Assembly: GCA_903884915.1 (NCBI GenBank)
Contig: CAISGS010000264.1
Location: forward strand, 1-10,333
Direction of reading: 5' to 3'
Source: an uncultured Caulobacteraceae bacterium
GTDB taxonomy: Bacteria; Pseudomonadota; Alphaproteobacteria; Caulobacterales; Caulobacteraceae
DNA length: 10,333 bases
The position numbers were made by a program, and so were the translations under genes. Below the pieces are notes generated by a model. It had not been told where the DNA came from. It saw only the letters and a list, made by a program, of their open reading frames with translations, and did no database searches. This document shows, in pieces, positions 1 through 6,945 of this stretch (the stretch's first letter is position 1; each line of letters begins with the position of its first letter).

Positions 1-1
1 T

Positions 2-2077
2 CTGGTCAATGTCAACGGCTCGATTGGCCGCGGTTCGGCAGCGGTCGACCTGAACACCATTCCTGCTGTGGCCATCGACCGCGTTGAAGTGCTGCGTGAC
101 GGCGCCTCGGCTCAGTATGGCTCGGACGCCATCGCCGGTGTCATCAATCTGCGTCTGCGCCAAGCCAGCCAAGGCGGCGGCATCTCAGCCAGCTGGGGTG
201 AGTACAATACCGATGTGGTTACGGCCCGTAATCCCAACGGCCGCAAGGCCAATGACGGCAATGTCTATACCCTGTCGGGTTGGCAAGGCCTGCCGCTCGG
301 CGCGGATGGTTTCTTGACCGTTTCGGCTGACTATAGCTTCCGCAACCCAACCAACCGTTCGGACCTCGACCCGCGCACGGTTCCCTTCAAGGTCACGGCC
401 CGTTACGGCGACCCGCGCGTTGAAAGCAAGACCTTCTACGCCAATGCGGGTATGCCTCTGGCTGAAGGCTTCGAAGCCTATGGCTGGCTCGGCTATCAAA
501 ACCGCGTCGGTGACAGCGCCGCCAATCCGCGTCTGTCCACCAACTCGGCCAACGTGCCTGCGATCTTCCCGAATGGCTTCCTGCCCCTGATCACGACGGA
601 CATTGATGACATGTCTGCTGGCGGCGGCGTGAAGGGCAACCTGTCGGGCTTTGCGGTTGATGCAAGCCTGAGCTACGGCAAGAACAAGGTTCAGTACGGC
701 GTCGAAAATTCGGTCAATGCCTCGATGGGTGCGGCCTCGCCAACCACCTTCGATGCAGGCGCGATGGAATATGACATGCTGACCGCGAACCTGGACCTCA
801 GCCGTCCGGTGTCGCTCGGCTTGGCGACGCCTTCGCAACTGGCTTTCGGTGCTGAATATCGCTCAGAAGGCTATCAGATCACGGCGGGCAGCCAAGCGTC
901 CTACTATTTCGGTGGGGTTGCCGGTAAGGCCGCTGGCGCTCAGGGCTTCCCAGGCTTCCAGCCTTCGAACGCCGTCGACAAGTCACGTAACTCCTTCAGC
1001 CTCTATGCTGATCTGGACAGCCAAGTGACCAAGGCTTTCGACGTCGATGTCGCCGTCCGCTATGAAGACTATTCGGACTTTGGTTCGACCGGCACCGGCA
1101 AGATCGCCGCGCGCTATGACTTCAATGAGGCCTTCGCCCTTCGCGGCGCGGTTTCGACCGGTTTCCGTGCGCCGTCGCTCCAGCAGCAATATTTCACAGC
1201 CACATCGACCAACTTCATCGCCATCAATGGCATCTCGACCCCGGTTGAAGTCGGCACCTTCCCAGCTACCAGCGTGACGGCCGGGGCTCTGGGCGGTAAG
1301 GCTCTACAGCCTGAAAAGTCCAACAACTATGCCGGCGGCCTCGTCTATCACGTGGGCAGCTTCGAGCTGACGGCCGACGCCTACTATATTGAACTCAACA
1401 ACCGCATCGTGCTGTCGGAAAACATCACCGGTTCGGCTCCGGGTACGGCTGGCGCTTCGGCAACGGCCTTGGCCATCTACAAGCTCATCAACCCTCCGGG
1501 AGCGGGCGGCGCCTTGGGTGCGGCACGCTTCTTCATCAACGGCGTGGACACCACGACCAAGGGTCTGGATGTCGTGGCGCGCTATCGTCTTGACGCCGAC
1601 GCGATGGGCAAGATTGACTTCACCTTGGCTGGCAACTTCAACCAAACCAAGGTCAACCGTCTGCCTGCAACCAGCCAGCTGTCGGCCTTGCCTGTGCCGC
1701 CACTGCTGTTCAACCGCAGCAATCGCCTGACCTTCGAAGAGGGTACGCCGCAAGAAAAGTTCGTCTTCACGACCGAATGGTCGAAGGACAAGATGAGCGC
1801 GACCTTGAAGGCCACCCGCTATGGCGAGGTTCTGGTCCCCAACAACACCGCATCGCTCGACTATAATACCGGCGTGCACACGGTGGTGGATTTGGAAGCC
1901 CGCTACAAGCTGATGGACAAGATCAACCTGGCCGTTGGCGCCAACAACCTGTTGGATGAATATCCCAACATGACCCCGGTCAACGTCAATACCAATGGTC
2001 CCGTTGGCTTCCCAAGCTTCTCGCCCTTCGGCTTCAACGGCCGCTTCATCTACACGCGCATCAGCTACAACTGGTAG
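2..2077 (+). CDS. TonB-dependent outer-membrane receptor (partial, N-terminus missing)
   Basis: This is an outer-membrane transporter that takes up a large ligand (siderophore, vitamin, sugar or other) using energy from TonB-ExbBD. The open frame runs to the left edge, so the true start is outside the window; an internal GTG at 68 is not the start. There are 691 visible residues. They begin inside the plug domain, which carries the typical segment VEVLRDGASAQYGSDAIAGV followed by VINLRLR. The rest is a long beta-barrel. The conserved barrel motif TGFRAPS lies around bases 1157-1177 (FRAP at 1163-1174), followed by LQPEKSNNY. The protein ends in an aromatic residue (ISYNW), the usual outer-membrane insertion signal. 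Family members are commonly 750-950 residues, so roughly 100-250 are probably missing (signal peptide, any TonB box, first part of the plug). The substrate cannot be told from sequence: the downstream neighbour is on the other strand and gives no clue. Confidence 0.95.
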   Translation: MVNVNGSIGRGSAAVDLNTIPAVAIDRVEVLRDGASAQYGSDAIAGVINLRLRQASQGGGISASWGEYNTDVVTARNPNGRKANDGNVYTLSGWQGLPLGADGFLTVSADYSFRNPTNRSDLDPRTVPFKVTARYGDPRVESKTFYANAGMPLAEGFEAYGWLGYQNRVGDSAANPRLSTNSANVPAIFPNGFLPLITTDIDDMSAGGGVKGNLSGFAVDASLSYGKNKVQYGVENSVNASMGAASPTTFDAGAMEYDMLTANLDLSRPVSLGLATPSQLAFGAEYRSEGYQITAGSQASYYFGGVAGKAAGAQGFPGFQPSNAVDKSRNSFSLYADLDSQVTKAFDVDVAVRYEDYSDFGSTGTGKIAARYDFNEAFALRGAVSTGFRAPSLQQQYFTATSTNFIAINGISTPVEVGTFPATSVTAGALGGKALQPEKSNNYAGGLVYHVGSFELTADAYYIELNNRIVLSENITGSAPGTAGASATALAIYKLINPPGAGGALGAARFFINGVDTTTKGLDVVARYRLDADAMGKIDFTLAGNFNQTKVNRLPATSQLSALPVPPLLFNRSNRLTFEEGTPQEKFVFTTEWSKDKMSATLKATRYGEVLVPNNTASLDYNTGVHTVVDLEARYKLMDKINLAVGANNLLDEYPNMTPVNVNTNGPVGFPSFSPFGFNGRFIYTRISYNW

Positions 2078-2108
2078 GCCCTCAGCCTCATCAGACGCTG
2101 AAATAGAT

Positions 2109-2139
2109 AACCCCTCCGGTCTTGGCCGGAGGGGTTTTT
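2109..2139 (+). terminator. Rho-independent terminator after the TonB receptor, possibly bidirectional
   Basis: A perfect 11-bp inverted repeat (AACCCCTCCGG at 2109-2119, its complement at 2126-2136) encloses a 6-base loop and runs into five T residues at 2135-2139. It lies 31 bases after the receptor stop codon. Read on the - strand, the same hairpin is followed by a T-rich stretch (TTATCTATTT), so it may also end the convergent methyltransferase transcript, whose stop is 25 bases away. Confidence 0.9.
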
Positions 2140-2161
2140 CTTTGGGCCGATTGCGGAGAGC

Positions 2162-3001
2162 TTAGCCCCGCTTTGGGTTCGGATTGCGATAGAGGCGGTT
2201 GCGGCCTGACCCGGTGGTGCGCACAGATGTGTCCTCGACAAAGCCAGCGGCAAAGAGCGGAGGCTCGATCCGGGTGGCGGCTTCACGGGCATTGTCGCCC
2301 TCGACCTCGACCAGAACCGACTTGATCATCGGTAAGGTCGCGGCGGCACCGCGCAGTATCGCCCCCTCAACGCCGTCGACATCGATCTTCAGATAGTGCG
2401 GCGCAGGCAGGTTGAAGGCGGCGCGCAGATCATCGATCCGGTAGGCCGGGACGCCTTGGCTAAAGACCGAGTTATATTCGCCAAACTGATTGGGCGCGCC
2501 GGCGATCGAATTGCCGCCAGAGCCCGGCGCCATGAATGCCAGTTCTAACCGGGTCAGGCCCGTCTCATCCGATAGGGCCACACAGAGCGGAAAGACCCGC
2601 TCGCCCAGTCCATTGAGCGCCAGATGCTCGACCAGAACCCCGAAGCTGGTGGCCTTGGGCTCAAAGGCATAGACCCCGACCCCGTCCTTGAGGGCGGCAT
2701 ACATGGCAAAGAGGCCCGTCGCGGCCCCGACATCCCACAGGACCTCGCCCGCCGCGATCTCTTGAAGCCAAGTCAGCAGTTCTGGCTCTTCATTGTCGAA
2801 GTCTAAGGCCGCTGCCGCCAGATGGGGCCCGCGTAGGGGCAGAACCTGTAGAGGTCCCCGGTCGGTCTTGATGGCGGTTGCCGCAGAGCTATCCAACCGC
2901 TCTACCAGCCGCGACAGGGTCATGGCCCGCCGTCTGGGGCTCTGGGGGGCTGTGGCGAGGCTGATGATCCCGTGCAAGGCGCGGGCAATGGAACGGCTCA
3001 T
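2162..3001 (-). CDS. FkbM family SAM-dependent methyltransferase
   Basis: This 279-residue protein is a class I S-adenosylmethionine-dependent methyltransferase of the FkbM type. Members of this family usually O-methylate sugars, polyketides or other small molecules. Visible motifs are the SAM-binding loop LWDVGAATG (residues 88-96), the acidic end of the second strand in VYAFEP (110-115, E114), and the FkbM signature YLKIDVDGVEGAILRGA (203-219). The first ~50 residues are a basic, poorly conserved extension without a signal peptide, so a cytoplasmic location is likely. The ATG at 3001 is preceded by GGAG with 7-base spacing (3009-3012), which supports this start. The gene stands alone between a convergent receptor and a divergent respiratory gene, so no pathway can be assigned. 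FkbM enzymes often sit in glycan or surface-polysaccharide loci, but nothing of that kind is visible here. The substrate is unknown. Confidence 0.88.
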   Translation of the reverse strand: MSRSIARALHGIISLATAPQSPRRRAMTLSRLVERLDSSAATAIKTDRGPLQVLPLRGPHLAAAALDFDNEEPELLTWLQEIAAGEVLWDVGAATGLFAMYAALKDGVGVYAFEPKATSFGVLVEHLALNGLGERVFPLCVALSDETGLTRLELAFMAPGSGGNSIAGAPNQFGEYNSVFSQGVPAYRIDDLRAAFNLPAPHYLKIDVDGVEGAILRGAAATLPMIKSVLVEVEGDNAREAATRIEPPLFAAGFVEDTSVRTTGSGRNRLYRNPNPKRG

Positions 3002-3092
3002 GGGGTGGCTCCGTTAGGGTGCTAAGCCTGTCCTAAGTCATATGGCGAAAAAGGCCAGACAGATCGCAAGGTCCTGCGGCGGGTCGTCACGC

Positions 3093-3119
3093 TTGAGGCG
3101 CGGCGCTGAATGGTATAAG
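3093..3119 (+). promoter_or_regulatory. Candidate sigma-70-type promoter for the oxidase subunit IV-like gene
   Basis: In the divergent spacer, TTGAGGC (3093-3099) is followed 12 bases later by GGTATAAG (3112-3119). This resembles the alphaproteobacterial (Caulobacter-type) housekeeping pattern TTGACGS, 10-14 bases, GCTANAWC, with two mismatches in the -10 box. It would place the transcription start about 30-35 bases before the ATG at 3160. It is a pattern match only; no clear promoter for the opposite gene was found in the same spacer. Confidence 0.4.
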
Positions 3120-3159
3120 CCCCCGTTCTAGGTTCAACGACTTGCCAAAGAGACTGACC

Positions 3160-3408
3160 ATGGCCACGCCTTCTGCCGACCACAATCACGACTACGAGCA
3201 TGGCACCATGGACATCCAAGAGCAGGCCTCGACCTACAGCGCCTTTATGGGCCTGACCAAGTGGGGCAGCTTAGCGATCGTTGCCAGCCTCGTGGCCTTG
3301 GTGGTTTGGTTCTGCACACCAGCAGGGTTCCTTCCCGGCTTTATCGGCGCTGTGGTGGTCGCAGTCGGCGGTATTGTCCTGCTGCGCGAAAAGCCCAGCG
3401 CGCACTAA
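3160..3408 (+). CDS. aa3-type cytochrome c oxidase subunit IV-like small membrane protein
   Basis: The 82-residue protein matches the bacterial aa3-type cytochrome c oxidase subunit IV family (COX4_pro_2). The short soluble N-terminus has the family-like pattern YEHGTMDIQEQASTYSAFM (residues 12-30), followed by a membrane segment. Family members are accessory subunits of the proton-pumping terminal oxidase and are not catalytic. Two hydrophobic stretches are visible (about 37-53 and 58-76), whereas the typical member is shorter and has one. The ATG at 3160 is chosen because AAAGAGA (3147-3153) lies 6 bases before it; an in-frame TTG at 3142 has weaker support. No other oxidase genes are in the window. 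The gene is 165 bases upstream of the transhydrogenase operon on the same strand, so co-transcription is possible but not shown. The family call rests on the N-terminal motif. Confidence 0.75.
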   Translation: MATPSADHNHDYEHGTMDIQEQASTYSAFMGLTKWGSLAIVASLVALVVWFCTPAGFLPGFIGAVVVAVGGIVLLREKPSAH

Positions 3409-3561
3409 ATCTGACGATTGGCCACTCTGAGGCCCTGACCTCAAGGCTTGGCTATGCGGCCTTTATGATGCGCCGCAGCATTTATTTGCGTCCATTGCCG
3501 ATACGGGCTGGACAATAGGCAAATTCCTTCCTTAACCTCCCCGCCACTGTTCATGACGACC

Positions 3562-3567
3562 GGGGGA
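3562..3567 (+). promoter_or_regulatory. Ribosome-binding site deciding the pntAA start
   Basis: GGGGGA lies 6 bases before the ATG at 3574. An in-frame ATG at 3553 has no such sequence in front of it and would add seven residues (MTTGGNR) not expected in the family. Confidence 0.7.
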
Positions 3568-3573
3568 AACCGA

Positions 3574-4713
3574 ATGACAGCGACAATCGCCGTCACCAAG
3601 GAAACACGTGCTGGGGAGACCCGAGTCGCGGCAACGCCGGAAACCGTCAAAAAGCTGATGGGTCTTGGCTATAAGGTTACCGTTGAGACGGGCGCGGGCT
3701 TGGCGGCGTCTATTCTGGACGCGGACTATGCCGCGGCTGGCGCGACCATCGCGGCCTCAGGCCCTGCGAGCCTGTCAGCGGCAGATATTGTCCTCAAGGT
3801 GCGCGGGCCCTCTGATGCAGAGATCGCGGCGCTAAAGCCCGGTGCGATCGTGGTCGCCCTGATGAACCCCTATAATGACCGCCCGATGATCGAGGCTCTG
3901 GCCGCCAAGGGCGCGAGCGCCTTTGCCATGGAGTTCGTGCCGCGAATCACCCGCGCTCAGGTGATGGACGCCCTGTCGTCTCAGGCCAATCTGGCCGGTT
4001 ACCGCGCGGTGATCGAGGCAGCGGAGGCCTATGGCCGCGTCCTGCCGATGATGATGACGGCAGCGGGCACGGTTGCAGCGGCTAAGGTGTTCATTATGGG
4101 CGTCGGCGTCGCCGGTCTTCAGGCCATTGCGACGGCGCGGCGTTTGGGTGCGGTTGTGACCGCCACCGATGTTCGTCCCGCCACCAAGGAGCAGGTCGAA
4201 AGCCTTGGGGCCAAGTTCTTGGCCGTCGAGGACGAAGAGTTCAAGAACGCCCAGACCGCTGGCGGCTATGCCAAGGAAATGAGCGCCGACTATCAGGCCA
4301 AGCAGGCGGCCTTGGTCTCCAGCCACATTGCCAAGCAAGACATCGTCATCACCACGGCCTTGATCCCCGGACGTCCCGCGCCAAAGCTGGTCAGCGCCGA
4401 ACAGGTCGCTTCAATGAAGCCCGGTTCGATTTTGGTCGACCTGGCCATCGAGCAGGGCGGCAATGTGGTCGGTGCTGAGCTGGATAAGATCGTGATCACC
4501 GCCAATGGCGCCAAGATCATGGGTATTCCCAACCTGCCCGGCCGCATCGCGACCGATGCCAGCGCCCTCTATTCCCGTAACCTGTTCGCCTTTGTCGGCC
4601 TCTTGGGCCTGCAAGAGGGCAAGGTGAGCGCCGATCTCGAAGACGAAATTCTCAAGGCTTCGGCCCTCACCCACGGCGGGGCCATTGTGCATCCCGCCTT
4701 CAAGCCGACCTAG
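3574..4713 (+). CDS. pntAA: Proton-translocating NAD(P)+ transhydrogenase subunit alpha part 1 (NAD(H)-binding domain I)
   Basis: PntAA is the peripheral NAD(H)-binding subunit of the membrane transhydrogenase, which couples inward proton flow to hydride transfer from NADH to NADP+. The 379 residues correspond to domain I alone, as in the three-subunit Rhodospirillum rubrum enzyme; E. coli instead fuses it to membrane helices. The N-terminus (IAVTKETRAGETRVAATPE) is typical of the alanine dehydrogenase/PNT family. The motif PRITRAQVMDALSSQANLAGY spans 123-143. By alignment from memory, R124, Q129, D132 and S135 fit the R. rubrum residues R127, Q132, D135 and S138 near the nicotinamide. The Rossmann loop GVGVAGLQA is at 176-184, with D199 at the end of the next strand to hold the ribose. 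PATKEQVESLGAKF and VDLAIEQGGN are also conserved. The start is supported by GGGGGA. The gene opens a tight four-gene operon; a weak promoter may lie in the 165-base upstream gap, but none is convincing. Confidence 0.97.
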   Translation: MTATIAVTKETRAGETRVAATPETVKKLMGLGYKVTVETGAGLAASILDADYAAAGATIAASGPASLSAADIVLKVRGPSDAEIAALKPGAIVVALMNPYNDRPMIEALAAKGASAFAMEFVPRITRAQVMDALSSQANLAGYRAVIEAAEAYGRVLPMMMTAAGTVAAAKVFIMGVGVAGLQAIATARRLGAVVTATDVRPATKEQVESLGAKFLAVEDEEFKNAQTAGGYAKEMSADYQAKQAALVSSHIAKQDIVITTALIPGRPAPKLVSAEQVASMKPGSILVDLAIEQGGNVVGAELDKIVITANGAKIMGIPNLPGRIATDASALYSRNLFAFVGLLGLQEGKVSADLEDEILKASALTHGGAIVHPAFKPT

Positions 4714-4728
4714 GCGAGGACGCTTCCG

Positions 4729-5088
4729 ATGGAAACCAAGGCCGAACGCTGGTTCGCCGCGTGGAATGGCCGTGAGGCAGACACCATCTTGGCGCTCTAT
4801 GCCGACGAGGTTGAATTCCACTCCCCCTTTGTCGCACGTCTGGGCATGTCCGAAGACGGCAAGCTGCATGGCAAGTCGGCGTTGGAGATCTATGTCCGCA
4901 CCGCCCTGCCTCGGGTGCGCAATCTCAAATTTGACCCCATCGGCGTTTGCGAAGGGCTCGAGGATCATATTCTGGTCTATCGCAATCAGTCCGGCCACGT
5001 GGTCGCTGAGCGGCATGAATATGATGCTGAGGACCTGATAAGCTTTGCCAGCGCCACCTATTCCACGTCTCCGCTAAAGAGGACCTAG
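4729..5088 (+). CDS. NTF2-like / SnoaL-like domain protein inside the pnt operon
   Basis: This 119-residue soluble protein has the layout of the NTF2-like superfamily (SnoaL-like/ketosteroid isomerase fold). It opens with an N-terminal helix (AERWFAAWNGREADTILALY, 5-24) and then the DEVEFHSPF strand motif (26-34). The GKLHGKSALEIYVRTAL segment (44-60) is followed by the beta-strands RNLKFDPIGV, HILVYRN and VVAERHEY. The fold forms a cone-shaped pocket and serves as an enzyme or as a ligand/protein-binding module. No catalytic set can be assigned, so function is unknown. GCGAGGA (4714-4720) lies 8 bases before the ATG, and only 15 bases separate it from the pntAA stop. The pntAB start follows 4 bases after its stop, and the pntAB ribosome-binding site is within its last codons. 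Its reality is supported by this spacing, family resemblance and lack of in-frame stops. Placement suggests co-expression with the transhydrogenase; a role in its assembly or regulation is speculation. Confidence 0.85.
   Translation: METKAERWFAAWNGREADTILALYADEVEFHSPFVARLGMSEDGKLHGKSALEIYVRTALPRVRNLKFDPIGVCEGLEDHILVYRNQSGHVVAERHEYDAEDLISFASATYSTSPLKRT
5076..5083 (+). promoter_or_regulatory. pntAB ribosome-binding site inside the 3' end of the NTF2-like gene
   Basis: AAAGAGGA ends 9 bases before the pntAB ATG at 5093 and lies within the last codons of the NTF2-like gene. Ribosomes finishing the upstream gene pass directly over it, which suggests translational coupling of the two genes. Confidence 0.65.
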
Positions 5089-5092
5089 ACCC

Positions 5093-5413
5093 ATGGAAGC
5101 CGTTGATCCGACCGTATTCCGTCTGGCCATTTTCGTGCTGGCGATCTTTGTTGGCTATTATGTGGTCTGGAGCGTTACCCCCGCCCTGCACACCCCCTTG
5201 ATGGCTGTGACCAACGCCATCTCGTCGGTGATTATCGTCGGGGCCTTGCTGGCTGCGGCGGCGCACGGTGTTGATGGGGCTGAGGCGACCGGTTCGGTCT
5301 GGATCTCTAAGGGTGCCGGCGCTCTGGCCGCAGGCTTTGCCGCCGTCAACATCTTTGGCGGCTTTCTGGTCACGCAGCGTATGCTGGCCATGTACAAGAA
5401 AAAGCAGAAATAG
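5093..5413 (+). CDS. pntAB: Proton-translocating NAD(P)+ transhydrogenase subunit alpha part 2 (membrane domain II, first part)
   Basis: PntAB supplies the first membrane helices of the transhydrogenase proton channel (domain II). The 106-residue product has three hydrophobic segments at about 10-28, 43-58 and 75-96. The family hallmark VTPALHTPLMAVTNAISSVI (28-47) and the sequence AVNIFGGFLVTQRML (84-98) are present; the C-terminus is basic (YKKKQK), fitting a cytoplasmic end. It is somewhat shorter than the R. rubrum subunit (about 139 residues), mainly at the N-terminus. It works with PntB, which carries the remaining helices, and with PntAA, which docks on the cytoplasmic face. The start lies 4 bases after the upstream stop and the pntB start lies 14 bases downstream, so it is in the middle of one transcript. 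Confidence 0.96.
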   Translation: MEAVDPTVFRLAIFVLAIFVGYYVVWSVTPALHTPLMAVTNAISSVIIVGALLAAAAHGVDGAEATGSVWISKGAGALAAGFAAVNIFGGFLVTQRMLAMYKKKQK

Positions 5414-5427
5414 GGGCGACGACGCAC

Positions 5428-6846
5428 ATGAACGCCAATATCGCCGCCATCGCCTACTTGATTTCAGGTGTCCTGTTCATTTTGGCCCTTCGTGGCCTGT
5501 CCAGCCCCGAGACGTCGCGCCGGGGTAATAATATGGGCATGGTCGGTATGGCCATCGCCGTGGGTGTAACCCTGCTGACCCTGCTCAGCCAAGGGGCGCT
5601 GGATCCCATCACCCTTGGCCTGATTGTCGGCGGTGTCGCGGTCGGCGGCGGCGTCGGCGCGATCATCGCCCGCCGCGTGCCCATGACCTCCATGCCGCAA
5701 CTGGTTGCCGCCTTCCACTCTCTGGTCGGTCTTGCCGCCTGTCTGGTGGCGGTCGCGGCCATCTATACGCCCGCCGCCTATGGCATTTTGGGCGAAAATG
5801 GTCTGGTTCACACCCAGTCCCTCATCGAGCTATCCTTAGGTCTGGCCATCGGGGCTATCACCTTCACCGGATCGGTCATCGCCTTTGCCAAGCTGAACGG
5901 CAATATGAGCGGCGCGCCGATCCTGCTGCCCGCCCGTCACCTGCTGAACATCGCGTTGGGTCTCGGCATTGTGACTCTGGTCGTCGTGCTGGTCGTGAGC
6001 GGCGGTCATGCCATCTGGGCCTTCTGGGCGATCTTTGCTCTGGCCCTGATCATCGGCATCACCCTGATCATCCCCATTGGCGGCGCAGACATGCCGGTCG
6101 TGGTCTCGATGCTCAACTCCTATTCGGGTTGGGCTGCAGCGGCCCTGGGCTTTACGCTGGAAAATACCACCCTGATCATTACCGGCGCTTTGGTCGGCTC
6201 GTCCGGGGCAATCTTGTCCTACATCATGTGTAAGGCCATGAACCGCAGCTTCATCTCGGTGATCCTCGGCGGCTTTGGCGCGGATGCGGCGGCGGCCGGT
6301 GCCGGAGGCCATGTCGAGACCCGTCCGGTCAAGCAGGGCTCTGCTGAGGATGCGGCCTTCATCATGAAGAACGCCTCTAAGGTCATTATCGTTCCGGGCT
6401 ACGGCATGGCGGTCAGTCAGGCGCAGCACATTCTCCGTGAAATGGCCGATAAGCTGAAAGAAGAGGGCGTGGAGGTCAAATATGCCATCCACCCCGTCGC
6501 GGGCCGTATGCCCGGCCACATGAACGTCCTCTTGGCCGAAGCCAATGTGCCCTATGACGAGGTCTTCGAGCTGGAAGACATTAATAGCGAGTTCTCAACC
6601 GCCGACGTGGCCTTCGTCATCGGGGCCAATGACGTGACCAACCCTGCGGCCAAGACCGATCCGACCAGCGCCATCTATGGCATGCCGATCCTCGATGTTG
6701 AAAAGGCCCGGACTGTGCTGTTCATCAAGCGCGGTATGAGCTCTGGCTATGCGGGTGTCGAGAACGAGCTGTTCTTCCGCGACAACACCATGATGCTGTT
6801 CGGCGATGCCAAGAAAATGGTCGAAGGTATCGTTAAGGGGCTTTAA
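5428..6846 (+). CDS. pntB: Proton-translocating NAD(P)+ transhydrogenase subunit beta
   Basis: PntB (472 residues, the usual length) carries the rest of the membrane proton channel (domain II, about residues 1-280) and the NADP(H)-binding domain III (about 295-472). In the membrane part, AFHSLVGLAA (95-104) contains H97, which fits the channel histidine E. coli His91. SMLNSYSGWAAAA (227-239) contains N230, equivalent to E. coli Asn222, and is followed by GALVGSSGAILSYIMCKAMN. Domain III shows the NADP-binding loop PGYGMAVSQAQH (323-334), HPVAGRMPGHMNVLLAEANV (355-374), the ELEDIN turn (381-386), GANDVTNPAA (399-408) and KRGMSSGYAGVEN (434-446). All expected conserved segments are intact, so the enzyme should be active. 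A short SD-like AGGGGCGA lies just before the start. It is the last gene of the operon and is followed by a hairpin. Confidence 0.98.
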   Translation: MNANIAAIAYLISGVLFILALRGLSSPETSRRGNNMGMVGMAIAVGVTLLTLLSQGALDPITLGLIVGGVAVGGGVGAIIARRVPMTSMPQLVAAFHSLVGLAACLVAVAAIYTPAAYGILGENGLVHTQSLIELSLGLAIGAITFTGSVIAFAKLNGNMSGAPILLPARHLLNIALGLGIVTLVVVLVVSGGHAIWAFWAIFALALIIGITLIIPIGGADMPVVVSMLNSYSGWAAAALGFTLENTTLIITGALVGSSGAILSYIMCKAMNRSFISVILGGFGADAAAAGAGGHVETRPVKQGSAEDAAFIMKNASKVIIVPGYGMAVSQAQHILREMADKLKEEGVEVKYAIHPVAGRMPGHMNVLLAEANVPYDEVFELEDINSEFSTADVAFVIGANDVTNPAAKTDPTSAIYGMPILDVEKARTVLFIKRGMSSGYAGVENELFFRDNTMMLFGDAKKMVEGIVKGL

Positions 6847-6854
6847 GTCGCTTG

Positions 6855-6887
6855 CTTGCCCCGTCTTCCTGTAGAAGATGGGGTAAG
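6855..6887 (+). terminator. Hairpin after pntB, probable terminator
   Basis: The inverted repeat CTTGCCCCGTCTTC (6855-6868) pairs with GAAGATGGGGTAAG (6874-6887) around a 5-base loop. This gives a 14-bp stem with two G-U pairs, starting 8 bases after the pntB stop. Only a short, interrupted T run follows (TTTAGTGGTTTCTT). It is either a weak intrinsic terminator or an mRNA 3'-end stabilising hairpin. Confidence 0.6.
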
Positions 6888-6945
6888 TTTAGTGGTTTCT
6901 TAATCGCGACGACGGACTTTCCGGTTAGGCGTCGGGCACCCATCC

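Noticed and set aside
185..838. 217-codon antisense open frame within the TonB receptor gene
   Set aside because: The opposite strand is a clear receptor; the antisense product is low-complexity and Arg/Ala/Val-rich with no recognisable domain, typical of a GC-rich shadow frame.
3428..3443. Small inverted repeat TGAGG/CCTCA between the oxidase subunit-like gene and pntAA
   Set aside because: Only a 5-bp stem with no T tract, so not supportable as a terminator.
3486..3519. Possible promoter for pntAA (TTGCGT or TTGCCG with GACAAT)
   Set aside because: Spacings of 19 or 10 bases and poor agreement of the -10 box with the expected pattern.
4685..5038. 117-codon + strand open frame overlapping the NTF2-like gene
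   Set aside because: It starts inside pntAA, is Arg/Ser/Pro-rich and has no family resemblance; the frame at 4729-5088 has the ribosome-binding site and fold pattern.
5836..6519. 227-codon antisense open frame within pntB
   Set aside because: The translation is rich in His, Asp, Gln and Arg, as expected from the complement of hydrophobic membrane codons; pntB is unambiguous here.
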